From IMG/VR virus record IMGVR_UViG_3300028553_000043, positions 1-48,350 of that record: 48,350 nt of DNA; one strand, written 5' to 3'. A program made the position numbers and the translations under genes. The notes below the pieces were generated by a model that made no database searches, was not told the DNA's origin, and worked only from the letters and a program-made list of their open reading frames with translations. The stretch comes from a virus. Positions 1 to 8,507 of this stretch are shown piece by piece (position 1 is the stretch's first letter; each line of letters opens with the position of its first letter).

Positions 1-527
1 ATTAATCCAAATCTATCATGCTCGTCAAGTGAGTCTGTTTCAATTATTTTACAATTGTTCTTCTCAGCAAATGAAATTGTAAATTCAAAAATACCTTTAT
101 CATGACAATCATCTATATACATTGCCTTTTTACATTTACTAAAACCAATAGGCATCAATGGGATTCTTTCTAAACTTCCATAATCCCAGTATACATAGTC
201 GCAAATTGGGCTATTTTCTATGCCTGTAATGTAACCACTTCCGCCTACAATATTTTGTACAACTTCAATATACTTCTCATCTGAATCTACAGTAATTACA
301 TTTTTTAACATTTTTCTAAACATCCAAGTAGATGCACCTGCACCCGCATCTAAAAAAGAACAATCTTTATCTTTAATATAATTATAAAAAGCAAGGCACG
401 ATTCATAACTAGAAGCCATTGGGGTGGGAACACCGCCTGAATAACCTCCCCAGATTATCATTTCCTGCGGTGCAGAGTCTCGAAATAATCTGAAATATTC
501 TCTATAGTATTCTTTTAAGTTTTCCAT
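1..527 (-). CDS. Class I SAM-dependent methyltransferase-like protein, partial (C-terminus beyond window)
   Basis: An open frame begins at ATG 527 and runs off the left edge without a stop, giving about 175 visible residues. Near residue 57 the stretch FLDAGAGAST has the form of the glycine-rich SAM-binding motif I of class I methyltransferases. It is followed about 20 residues later by a beta strand ending in an acidic residue (VITVDSDE), as expected for motif II, and later by YIDDCHDKG, a plausible motif IV region. The gene lies 3 nt downstream of the first glycosyltransferase-like gene and continues the same transcript, so methylation of a sugar or nucleotide-sugar product is a reasonable guess. 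The acceptor cannot be read from the sequence. The fold call is fairly secure and the substrate is unknown. Confidence 0.6.
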   Translation of the reverse strand, partial: MENLKEYYREYFRLFRDSAPQEMIIWGGYSGGVPTPMASSYESCLAFYNYIKDKDCSFLDAGAGASTWMFRKMLKNVITVDSDEKYIEVVQNIVGGSGYITGIENSPICDYVYWDYGSLERIPLMPIGFSKCKKAMYIDDCHDKGIFEFTISFAEKNNCKIIETDSLDEHDRFGL

Positions 528-530
528 ATT

Positions 531-1430
531 TTATTCATATATTGTAGTCAATCCTAGTAGATCTTTATTTTTTTGATATAACTTATAGTACTTGATTATA
601 TTATTCCTTTCATAAATCTGTTCAGCTGTTAGATTAATGTATTTACATTCATCTTCAGTCAAGCATTCATCTCTTCCCATAAAATCACTGTCATGCCTTA
701 AACCACAACTTCCGCACTCTTTATACTCATTGCCATATTTTCTTTGTATAGGCATAGGTAACATCCATTCTTTGTCATGAGGTCTTCTGTTATTGTTGCC
801 AAATCTCTTTTCACCGAAAGCTATATCATCAAAGCTTACAAAACTTGATCTTGCGTCATTAGGATCTTTAAAGGTATTACCAATTGTATCAATTAAGCCT
901 AGTGAATACAAATAGATGAAATTATTTAAAAAATCTTGATCGACACCTTTTATAGCAATTTGCTTGGTCTTTGATATCAATTCATCCAGTCTAGGTTTAA
1001 TAAAACTCAAAAAGCCATCTTTTACGCCCCATAGTCCTGCCATCATTTGAGATTGATGTACACATGTATCTCTTATTGTATGGACGCTTCTATCATCCAT
1101 CGACAACCATATATCAATACAGGCTTTCTCCCTTTCGCTTAATCTGCTATCGCAATCTCTTGATAACATGACCTCTACATCAGGTTCTGTTGCTGGATAA
1201 AACCTCCATAGCGTTGCACTCCAGCCTATATCCTCAGGCATGTTTACTAATTCAACATTGGGCTGTTTTTCAAGTTCAGTGATTATATTTTCGGGCACGC
1301 TGGACCTGTGTATATAAAATCGACAAATCCAACCCGGGTATATCCGTTGAGCAAGTTTTGCATTTGATATAGCACCTACTGTATAAATAGGTTTATCACC
1401 CCAGAGACTGAACGATATTATTTTTTTCAT
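531..1430 (-). CDS. Putative glycosyltransferase-like protein with DxD motif
   Basis: This 299-aa protein opens with a short hydrophobic strand (KKIISFSLWG) typical of a GT-A nucleotide-sugar-binding fold. It carries VMLSRDCDSRLS near residues 88-99, in which DCD would serve as the DxD metal and sugar-nucleotide motif. A cysteine-rich patch (ECGSCGLRHD) near residue 240 may bind a metal. Its ATG overlaps the stop of the upstream gene as TAATG, so the two are probably translationally coupled. I do not recognise a specific family. The glycosyltransferase call rests on the DxD, the strand pattern and five neighbouring genes of the same general type. Confidence 0.5.
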   Translation of the reverse strand: MKKIISFSLWGDKPIYTVGAISNAKLAQRIYPGWICRFYIHRSSVPENIITELEKQPNVELVNMPEDIGWSATLWRFYPATEPDVEVMLSRDCDSRLSEREKACIDIWLSMDDRSVHTIRDTCVHQSQMMAGLWGVKDGFLSFIKPRLDELISKTKQIAIKGVDQDFLNNFIYLYSLGLIDTIGNTFKDPNDARSSFVSFDDIAFGEKRFGNNNRRPHDKEWMLPMPIQRKYGNEYKECGSCGLRHDSDFMGRDECLTEDECKYINLTAEQIYERNNIIKYYKLYQKNKDLLGLTTIYE

Positions 1431-2017
1431 TATCTTTTCATAAATTTTGTCGTTTCAGAAGTTCTAGGATTAAATTGATAGATATACATTCTGTCGCCTA
1501 TAAGAGATTCTGTCTTCATTAAACCACTGTCCCAAAGTCTATGTGAGTAATCCTGGTCTTCACCATGAGAGATTTCAACATATTTAATCTTTCTGGCAAT
1601 TTCAGTCTTAATAGTGTTTAAATGATTGGGTGTTCTGAACTGTGTACCATCTTTTTTGAAATGGCCGCCACATTTTAAGTTATGTATAAAAGGTAAATCA
1701 TACTTTGGTAAATAGCCAACTAATTCTACAACATCAGGTTTATTCTTAAGTGCATCTAGTGTTTTAGAAATGTAAATGTCTGTAACCATGTCGTCATCAT
1801 CGATAAAACAAACATACTCACCTCTGGCTTTATCCAGAACGGTATTTCTTTTTTTACCAACAGTGCTCTGACCCTGGTCAGTCTCTGTTATTACTTCAAT
1901 TATTTCATTTGCACCGCATTTATGTATTTGTGCATTCAATACATTCATTAGTGAATCATACATTGCTTTTCTTTGTGGCAGGTGCAGTATGCCTATTGTC
2001 CATAAAATATTGCTCAT
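1430..2017 (-). CDS. GT2-like glycosyltransferase
   Basis: This 195-aa protein has the layout of a small family 2 (GT-A) glycosyltransferase. GKKRNTVLDKARGEYVCFID leads into DDDD near residues 72-76, the usual position of the DxD sugar-nucleotide/metal motif at the end of a core strand. A later ISHGEDQDYSHRLW resembles the (E/D)D catalytic-base region seen before the conserved [Q/R]xxRW-type segment. The ATG overlaps the upstream stop by 4 nt (ATGA), so expression is coupled. Sugar and acceptor are unknown. It is shorter than most GT2 enzymes and may be a minimal catalytic domain. Confidence 0.6.
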   Translation of the reverse strand: MSNILWTIGILHLPQRKAMYDSLMNVLNAQIHKCGANEIIEVITETDQGQSTVGKKRNTVLDKARGEYVCFIDDDDMVTDIYISKTLDALKNKPDVVELVGYLPKYDLPFIHNLKCGGHFKKDGTQFRTPNHLNTIKTEIARKIKYVEISHGEDQDYSHRLWDSGLMKTESLIGDRMYIYQFNPRTSETTKFMKR

Positions 2018-2679
2018 ATTGGAAATCCTTTTTGTTTTCTTAATTCAAATATTTGTTTATCGCTTTGATAAAAAAATTCAGTGTGTTTTCTCAAATCATC
2101 TTTAATATCATTCCAGTCGTGTGTAATTATTTTTTTGTTAATGTCCACTATTTTATGAAGTTCACGTGCAATTACAGTCTGCTCCTCGTCACAAAATAAA
2201 CTAACATAATCAGGGTGATATATGTAGTTAAACCTTTTATAATAAGGATTGCCCATGATTGACATGACCATTACACGTGGATAAGCATGACCGCCACAAT
2301 TATAATTTAAACAACCATCAAAATCCGGAAAATTACCTTCCATATCTTTCATTATAATGTCATCAAAACCATGTTGTTTTGGTACCATGTCATCAGAGAC
2401 TAATAGACATACTCGCCAACCATTTGCTGGCACGTCCCTGTTACATGCATCAATTTTATTTTTGCTATCACCAAAGAAATATTCCAGATCAACTCTGGTT
2501 TTAAGTGATTCAAGAAATTGTCGAAATTCTTGATTATTACAAGTGGCATCATTATTATCAATTGAGATAATAAACTTCACTTTTCTTTTACCTGAAAGTT
2601 TAGAAATGTAATCTGAAATTACCCGTTTGAAAATTCCAGGTCTTTGTCGTGTAGGATATTTTATTAAAAGGTCTATCAT
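2014..2679 (-). CDS. Putative GT2-like glycosyltransferase
   Basis: This 221-aa protein begins with MIDLLIKYPTRQRP, the first-strand pattern of GT-A enzymes. It contains ISIDNND near residue 38 and VCLLVSDDMVP near residue 91, where SDD takes the DxD position. The N-terminal half is similar in organisation to the neighbouring GT genes. The C-terminal part (ITHDWNDIKDDLRKHTEFFY) has no motif I recognise. It overlaps both neighbours by 4 nt, making it an internal cistron of the coupled array. Function is inferred from fold-like motifs and context. Confidence 0.5.
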   Translation of the reverse strand: MIDLLIKYPTRQRPGIFKRVISDYISKLSGKRKVKFIISIDNNDATCNNQEFRQFLESLKTRVDLEYFFGDSKNKIDACNRDVPANGWRVCLLVSDDMVPKQHGFDDIIMKDMEGNFPDFDGCLNYNCGGHAYPRVMVMSIMGNPYYKRFNYIYHPDYVSLFCDEEQTVIARELHKIVDINKKIITHDWNDIKDDLRKHTEFFYQSDKQIFELRKQKGFPI

Positions 2680-3368
2680 ATTAAATCCGTATTTGGAAAA
2701 CCTGCGTTTTTTCTTTTATAGTATAAATTTTTTGCTACTTCAAAATTACCTCTGGGTATATTTGGCACAAATTTATGATGTTTTCTAAGTCTGTGAGCAT
2801 GGTATTGACTTAGGTCTTCTCTGATCCATAAGCATTCGTGCTTTTTAGCAACCTGATACAATTCAGTATCTGCATACATGTGAAAGTACTCTTCCCAAAG
2901 AGGTCCTTTTCCCCCATTGACCCTGTTTCTAAACTCTCGACCTAGCCATGCGCTGCCGCATATTTGTTCACATTCTTTACAATCCATGCTACCAAATTTA
3001 TCACCATAGGGTTGCATAACACCAAGTGTACCATTAAAGTGTTCAATGAATTGTGTTCTTAATTGATCAGCTGTATAATTTTCATCAGGGTACATGTCAT
3101 CACCTGCGGCAATTATTATGTCAACGTCTATTAATTTTTTACAAAGATAGTTAACTGATTTAGGCCAGCCTTTATAACCGCCTGTTTCAGATTCAAGAAT
3201 CATCATATCACATATACCTTCGTATACAGTTTTAAGGCCTATTGGACATACAACTGCAATCTTATAACCCTTGTTTCTCCATGCATGAAAAGTCTTTTGT
3301 GCCATTTGCCAGTTTGCACTAGGTAGCACAAGCCAGACTTGATTATTTTCAATTGTAGTTTTAACCAT
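2676..3368 (-). CDS. Putative glycosyltransferase-like protein
   Basis: I place the start at ATG 3368, giving 230 aa. A longer reading would need a GTG at 3395 lying further inside the upstream gene. The protein has a Rossmann-like N-terminus (VWLVLPSANWQMAQKTFHAW), a VDIIIAAGDDMYP segment where GDD resembles a DxD motif, and a C-terminus rich in His and Lys. A CKECEQIC cluster may bind metal. It overlaps the upstream stop by 8 nt and the downstream start by 4 nt, so it is translated as part of the array. Family assignment is tentative; it is probably a GT-A-type enzyme, with sugar and acceptor unknown. Confidence 0.45.
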   Translation of the reverse strand: MVKTTIENNQVWLVLPSANWQMAQKTFHAWRNKGYKIAVVCPIGLKTVYEGICDMMILESETGGYKGWPKSVNYLCKKLIDVDIIIAAGDDMYPDENYTADQLRTQFIEHFNGTLGVMQPYGDKFGSMDCKECEQICGSAWLGREFRNRVNGGKGPLWEEYFHMYADTELYQVAKKHECLWIREDLSQYHAHRLRKHHKFVPNIPRGNFEVAKNLYYKRKNAGFPNTDLI

Positions 3369-4095
3369 GTTGTAATTTATTAAATAGCAATTCACACTTA
3401 GACCTGTTAGAACTTAAAGGTCTCGGAAGATGACAATCTATATATTCACTAATATTATAATCTGATGTAGGCCAGGTTGCTTTATCTAGTCTTTTTGTAG
3501 CATATTTCTCCTCTATCCAGCCCCTTTCAAGATGTTTAATAGTGACCGACTTGTTTACCTGTGCTTGATTGTAGAAAAATTTCTGATCAGTACCGGACTT
3601 TAAATTCATGTTCATTAATTTTTTCAAAAAATGTTTATGATCAGGTTGATTTAACTCAAGCATTTCTATAAAACTTAATGGATCGCCAGCCAAATAACAC
3701 ATAGGATATTGTGGATTAGTTTTATACCATCTGTATTTAATTATATCAGAACTGTATGAAATAATTCCGCTATCAGATTGTTGTGCTGCGCCATCAACAT
3801 AATATGACCTGGCGATTGGCAGCATATCCAGGTCTGATATAATAAAAGGTGCATCCAATAATCTAGCTGCCCAGAATCTAATACACTGTGCCTGTTGTGC
3901 AATACTCCATTCAGGTATCGACTGTAAATAAAATACAGTACCGTGTTCTTTTAGTGAACCACCTGGCTCAGAACTGTCTATGTACATGAGTACAGGTTCA
4001 AAGCCTATTCTTTTCCAGGCACGAGCAACATACGGCCAAAAATCTAAATATTCCGGGTTTGAGTTTGAGCTGACAACTGCGTATTTTAATTCCAT
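3361..4095 (-). CDS. Putative glycosyltransferase (GT-A type)
   Basis: This 244-aa protein carries FIISDLDMLP near residues 84-93, a well-formed DxD motif following a hydrophobic core strand. It is preceded by IAQQAQCIRFWAARLL, a helix typical of family 8/34-like enzymes that scan for a nucleotide sugar. A later GTDQKFFYNQA resembles the D-Q segment near the acceptor site in these families. It starts as TAATG with the stop of the upstream 445-aa gene. Of the short GT-like genes here it has the clearest donor-site motif. Substrate is unknown. Confidence 0.55.
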   Translation of the reverse strand: MELKYAVVSSNSNPEYLDFWPYVARAWKRIGFEPVLMYIDSSEPGGSLKEHGTVFYLQSIPEWSIAQQAQCIRFWAARLLDAPFIISDLDMLPIARSYYVDGAAQQSDSGIISYSSDIIKYRWYKTNPQYPMCYLAGDPLSFIEMLELNQPDHKHFLKKLMNMNLKSGTDQKFFYNQAQVNKSVTIKHLERGWIEEKYATKRLDKATWPTSDYNISEYIDCHLPRPLSSNRSKCELLFNKLQHG

Positions 4096-5432
4096 TAAAT
4101 AATGCGCTTATATTTTCTACTTGCTTGAAAGTGTTCAATTACAGGCTTTAGGTCAGGATAAATTTTGCGCATGCTATCAAAAATAAATGTATATTCAGGT
4201 GGCAGGTTTTTACATACAAGACCATCGCTTTTTACCATGTCTTCAATTGCTTTACCTAGATTCCACTGTTCAAGATTTTTAGTCTTATTAGAATCTTTTT
4301 GATTTTGCTCCATCCACTTTTCACAAAGCTTTCTGGTCTTCAAGTTATTTTCCATGTAAATTGTACCACTGAGACATTCATTTTTCTTCCATGCAAAATC
4401 TTGATATCTTACGGCAACGTCAGCACTATAATTAATAAAAAGGTCTGGCGTGTTATTGAATACTGCATCACAGTCAACGTACAATAACCTTTTATCTGAA
4501 TGCATGGTTAACATGTTTAACATAAACTGTGCTTTAAATCTGGTGTTTTCTTGCCAAGAACCCAGGTTCTGCACGGGTACTATATGATGATTAAGAGAAA
4601 GCTTTTTACAAGAGTTGATAAGATTCTGGGCATCATGTTCATAAGGTGTATGAACTGTATAGTAACCGACTACAACCAGGTCTGACAGATTATTATTTGC
4701 TTTTTCCATTTCTGTTTCTTGTTTTGCTACATCAAAGTCAACGTAGTCAACCATTTTATTTAAAGTACTACAACTCTTTATATTGTTTTTATATTTATAA
4801 AGAGATATAGAACGTGACAGTAATTCATACTCATAGCTTTTATCAGGTTCAAATCCAAGTAAATAGATTTTCTGATAACCTAGAATAATTGCCAACTGTA
4901 TTGCACATGCATCCACTGAACCACAATTCACAAAATTTTCAAGGCCTGTTGAAAAGCCGTGTTCATCCACTTTGGTAGGTGAATTGATTATGTGTTTAAA
5001 ATGAGGTAGGTGATGTGTATTTATGCCAGAATTTTTATCAGGCGATGTTGTTATAACAAATACTGTACTGACGCCAGATGAATTAAGATCTTGTATATAA
5101 CTGGACTTTTCATTAACGTAACAATAATCTGTTGCAATAAAGTATCTGCAATTTAAACCTGTCTTAGCAGTAATTACCTCAAGGCCGTTGAGATTAAATT
5201 CCTGATTGCATTTCTCTGAAACTATAAAAACTGAATTTGAATTTCTATTTTCACGAAAAATGCTTGAATTTCTAGGATTAGAAAGACCTGCTTCCATTAC
5301 ACCATCTTTGATTTCCTGTAACTTAACAGGATTCTTTTTTACAAAACTAGGTTTTTGTATATTTACAACCCTTTTTTGTGGCTTAACCACGTTTCTGGCA
5401 TTGGAATTTATTTTTATAATCCTTTTATTCAT
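4095..5432 (-). CDS. Fusion of DUF115/MptE-like domain and DxD glycosyltransferase domain
   Basis: This 445-aa protein has three parts. Residues 1-40 form a basic, Lys/Arg/Val-rich tail. Residues about 65-215 resemble the second half of a DUF115-type domain (NCGSVDACAIQLAIILGYQK followed by IYLLGFEPD). That segment closely parallels NNSGFGAISLAIKLGASK followed by IYLLGYDMG in the gene at 45819. Residues about 250-445 form a GT-A-like domain with LLYVDCDAVFNN as its DxD strand. DUF115 proteins are related to enzymes acting on flagellin glycans and to sialyltransferase-like folds. It heads the glycosyltransferase array just downstream of a strong hairpin. The two-domain architecture is seen directly; the glycan role is inferred. 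Confidence 0.6.
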   Translation of the reverse strand: MNKRIIKINSNARNVVKPQKRVVNIQKPSFVKKNPVKLQEIKDGVMEAGLSNPRNSSIFRENRNSNSVFIVSEKCNQEFNLNGLEVITAKTGLNCRYFIATDYCYVNEKSSYIQDLNSSGVSTVFVITTSPDKNSGINTHHLPHFKHIINSPTKVDEHGFSTGLENFVNCGSVDACAIQLAIILGYQKIYLLGFEPDKSYEYELLSRSISLYKYKNNIKSCSTLNKMVDYVDFDVAKQETEMEKANNNLSDLVVVGYYTVHTPYEHDAQNLINSCKKLSLNHHIVPVQNLGSWQENTRFKAQFMLNMLTMHSDKRLLYVDCDAVFNNTPDLFINYSADVAVRYQDFAWKKNECLSGTIYMENNLKTRKLCEKWMEQNQKDSNKTKNLEQWNLGKAIEDMVKSDGLVCKNLPPEYTFIFDSMRKIYPDLKPVIEHFQASRKYKRII

Positions 5433-5444
5433 AGACAGGAGACC

Positions 5445-5476
5445 CTTTAAAAGCGTGAAACATCACGCTTTTAAAG
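5445..5476 (-). terminator. Intrinsic terminator-like hairpin, 13-bp perfect stem
   Basis: Arms 5445-5457 and 5464-5476 pair perfectly around a 6-nt loop. The hairpin sits 6 nt beyond the stop of the 68-aa gene. There is no long T-run after the stem on the minus strand; the A/T-rich foot of the stem supplies it. It may give only partial termination before the glycosyltransferase array. Confidence 0.7.
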
Positions 5477-5482
5477 ATTTGT

Positions 5483-5689
5483 TTAACAACCTGCTTCAGC
5501 TTGAAACGTGCTATGCTCTGGTGCTTGCTTTACTTCTTCGTTTACTTCAGCTGGCTTAGCTGGAACAAAAACTGAAATTGCTTCTGCAATAACTTTAGCA
5601 TCTTCTAAAGTGTATGCTCCTTTTGATTGTCCGATTCTAGCTGCTTGAATTAAAACAGAAAGTGCTTGATCTTGTGATAAGTTTGACAT
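5483..5689 (-). CDS. Small conserved-looking hypothetical protein, 68 aa
   Basis: The N-terminal 45 residues form two predicted amphipathic helices (MSNLSQDQALSVLIQAARIG and the following KGAYTLEDAKVIAEAISVF). A flexible Pro/Glu/Ala tail ends in Cys. The gene has its own A-rich leader and a strong hairpin right after its stop, so it is likely expressed separately and abundantly. No family is recognised. The helix-turn-helix-like spacing is not strong enough to call DNA binding. It could be a small virion or assembly protein. Confidence 0.6.
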   Translation of the reverse strand: MSNLSQDQALSVLIQAARIGQSKGAYTLEDAKVIAEAISVFVPAKPAEVNEEVKQAPEHSTFQAEAGC

Positions 5690-5721
5690 AATACTATTTT
5701 TATTTTATTTTTATATCTGTG

Positions 5722-8478
5722 TTATTTATTTTGTTTATGAAATTCTTTTATTTTTTCAATGACCATTTGGCCTGTAATTGATTTTGTACATTCAAAATGC
5801 CTTTCAGTATTCTTATGTTCAGGGCACCAGTTCCAGTCACCCGGATCAAACCAGTGTCGATTAAAGCAACCATTACATACTGATTTATTAATTATTCTTA
5901 TACAGTTCTGCATTTCTGCATAGTCTTCACTGAATCCTGAAATTAAAAAGACAGGTAGACCAGCTGCCCAGGCTAACCAACTTAAACCTGAACCTATGCC
6001 TATAAAATATTCACATTCAGCTATGTCATTGATAATATCTTGTAAATCACCAGTGAACTGTGTTGTACACTGTGGGTTTTTATTACCCATATAACCATCA
6101 GGCTCTCTTGAATATAAGACTACTTCATAGCCCTGGTCTTTTAAATAATCGGCAACCTCTTGCCAGCCGGTTGGATTATTCCAGTATTTGGCTTGTGCAG
6201 TTGAGTGTATACCTAAGCCGACTTTTTTCTTTTTAGTAATAGCTGGTAATTTAAGAAGCGGTTTAACTTCTTTATATTCTAATCCCAGTATATCTGAAGC
6301 TGTCTGTTGTAATGGTATCTTTTTAAAATCCTGTGGGTTTTTATTTAGATTTGGTTTCCGGTCCTCATTATACCAACCTATTCTAAATACGGCAAAAAGA
6401 TTTTCAACTTTAGAACCCTGTTCAATAAATTCCAGTTCAGGATATTGATCCCTGAAAATATCATTTAAGAATGTTGATATTAAAACTTTACAGTTGTGCT
6501 TTTTTCTAAACTCCTCGGCGTACGGGATCCATGCCAATGTATCACCAAGAGATTTAGAATCTAGTATTATAAGAACTCGTTTATCTTTAAATTCAAATAG
6601 TTCAGTGTGTATTATTTGGCCGTCTTTTCTAATCTCGGCTTTCACATCTCTGTAATAAGTTGAATTAAGCCTGGACCACATGCCTGATTTAATAGTTGAC
6701 ATGTATAAAATATTATCCGATTTGTCTTTAAATTGTATTTCAAAGTCATGCTGGTCTTCGCATTCAATTTCAATAGTAGGTCCTTCAATATAACTGGAAT
6801 GAATATAAATGGAATGGTCAGATCTAGTAGAATTTTGTGTATTGTTTTTTGAAAATGAATCTACACCCTCTTTGTCGATTGCCTGGTTATTTTTTAAAAT
6901 TTCAAAATCAATTTCCAGTATATTTTCTGGATTTTTAGCAAAATAATTATAAGTCTTAATCTCAAATATATTTTTATCTTCTTGATAAAAATGGGCGCGG
7001 TTTTTATAATATTCAAAATATTTTAGAAGAGTGTCTGTCTTGCCTAAGAAATAGCCAGTACAATATGAACAGTTTATGCCATCATAATAACCTGGGTTAT
7101 TTTCATAAAAAACTATATCATGTTCATCTAGATGTTTAATATTGATTTCTTGTGTTTGCTGATGTATAATATAGTCATAATTAATAATCTGAACTTTATT
7201 TTTACCTAGTGCTTTTACAAGTCTCAGACCGTTTTGTATTAATTTATAAACAGCATAACTATGTTCAAATTTAAAATACTCATTAACTATACGTTCGCCT
7301 TTATCATTTAACTTCCAGCTGAAAAACAAAACGTTATGTTTATTAAATTCCTCTAGGTAAAGTAGCGGATTGTCTTTATCATATAAAACCCAGTCACTGA
7401 GTTCCTGTTCATCTGTTTCAGCTGGATAATTAGTAGAAAGTATAACAGGCGTTCTAATAGATTTTAAACACTCTTTAAGTAAACCTTTTCTATATTCTGT
7501 GTTTGCATGGGACAGTACAATGGTTACAACATCATGCTCAACTGAACTACCAAAATGCTCAAGTAAAATATTCCTGTTGACTTGAATGTTATCAGTAATC
7601 AATATACTGCCTTCAGGTTTACATGTTTCCAGATTTCTCATGAATATGGGTAAACTATGTGACTGAGCCTCTTTGACAGCAAGTGGATTCAATTCAAAAA
7701 GGGATGGAAAATAAAAGACATCTGCTGCCTGATAAAAAAGATTTACATCTGACCTTTCACCGTGCCAAATACAATTGTCTGGAAAATCGGCCATGATTGG
7801 CTGCCAGTATTCTTTAAAATTATCTGCTTGGTTACCGACAAAATGAAAAATGATTTTATGCTTTCTTAAAAGTTTAGCCAGTTCAACTACGTGACCCTGA
7901 TTTTTACCAGGTGTAAATAGCCCAACGTGTAAAACATGCTTGTATTCAGGATCAAAATCTAAAAGTCTCTTGGCTTCATTTTTATCATACTTTACCCGTT
8001 CTATTGGATATTCCCAAATATCACAAGGTATACTGCCTTTAAAATGTTCACTAAATTTATTTTTACTCCATTCTGAAACAAGTATAAATTTATCTGCAAG
8101 ATATTTTAATGATGCTGGATTGGTAAAAGATGAATGCGTAGTACAGGTTATTTTATAGGATCTTTCTTGATTATAAATTCTGTCTAATATATCAGTGGCG
8201 ACAAAGGTCTCTGGCAACTCTTCAAAATGAATTACATCTGGACGAATCTGTTCTATGTAATCAAATACCTGATTTTTATCAGAACCTAAAGTGATTAACC
8301 TTTCGTTTAATAGATTCTTTATTTTAGTCCTTTGTATTATAAAAACCCCACCTGTAATATCATCCCATTCAATAACCCAGAACTCAGTTTCATTTGATAA
8401 TTTTTGTATCTTTTTAAATAAATACTGCGGCAAGCCTCCTGTAGAAAGATGAGGTGTAATGATTAGTACTTTATCCAT
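5722..8478 (-). CDS. Multidomain glycosyltransferase: GT4-like N-terminus and Aah/TibC-type O-heptosyltransferase C-terminus
   Basis: In this 918-aa protein, residues 1 to about 310 look like a GT-B family 4 glycosyltransferase: LIITPHLSTGGLPQY at the N-terminus, HVLHVGLFTPGKNQGH near 185, and SLFELNPLAVKEAQSHSLPI, the donor-site E-x7-E motif region. Residues about 320-560 are a middle domain of unknown role. Residues about 575 to 918 follow the bacterial autotransporter heptosyltransferase pattern: a small all-beta domain, VLIILDSKSLGDTLAWIPYA, then a cysteine-rich finger CNGCFNRHWFDPGDWNWC with a further Cys (HFEC). That finger corresponds to the four-Cys iron site known in TibC. Those enzymes transfer heptose to Ser of strand-loop-strand repeats in adhesins. 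The gene lies directly downstream of a beta-solenoid-like fibre gene. Sugar and target remain inference. Confidence 0.75.
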   Translation of the reverse strand: MDKVLIITPHLSTGGLPQYLFKKIQKLSNETEFWVIEWDDITGGVFIIQRTKIKNLLNERLITLGSDKNQVFDYIEQIRPDVIHFEELPETFVATDILDRIYNQERSYKITCTTHSSFTNPASLKYLADKFILVSEWSKNKFSEHFKGSIPCDIWEYPIERVKYDKNEAKRLLDFDPEYKHVLHVGLFTPGKNQGHVVELAKLLRKHKIIFHFVGNQADNFKEYWQPIMADFPDNCIWHGERSDVNLFYQAADVFYFPSLFELNPLAVKEAQSHSLPIFMRNLETCKPEGSILITDNIQVNRNILLEHFGSSVEHDVVTIVLSHANTEYRKGLLKECLKSIRTPVILSTNYPAETDEQELSDWVLYDKDNPLLYLEEFNKHNVLFFSWKLNDKGERIVNEYFKFEHSYAVYKLIQNGLRLVKALGKNKVQIINYDYIIHQQTQEINIKHLDEHDIVFYENNPGYYDGINCSYCTGYFLGKTDTLLKYFEYYKNRAHFYQEDKNIFEIKTYNYFAKNPENILEIDFEILKNNQAIDKEGVDSFSKNNTQNSTRSDHSIYIHSSYIEGPTIEIECEDQHDFEIQFKDKSDNILYMSTIKSGMWSRLNSTYYRDVKAEIRKDGQIIHTELFEFKDKRVLIILDSKSLGDTLAWIPYAEEFRKKHNCKVLISTFLNDIFRDQYPELEFIEQGSKVENLFAVFRIGWYNEDRKPNLNKNPQDFKKIPLQQTASDILGLEYKEVKPLLKLPAITKKKKVGLGIHSTAQAKYWNNPTGWQEVADYLKDQGYEVVLYSREPDGYMGNKNPQCTTQFTGDLQDIINDIAECEYFIGIGSGLSWLAWAAGLPVFLISGFSEDYAEMQNCIRIINKSVCNGCFNRHWFDPGDWNWCPEHKNTERHFECTKSITGQMVIEKIKEFHKQNK

Positions 8479-8507
8479 GTTTTTTATATACAGGACAAGA
8501 TTTTTGT

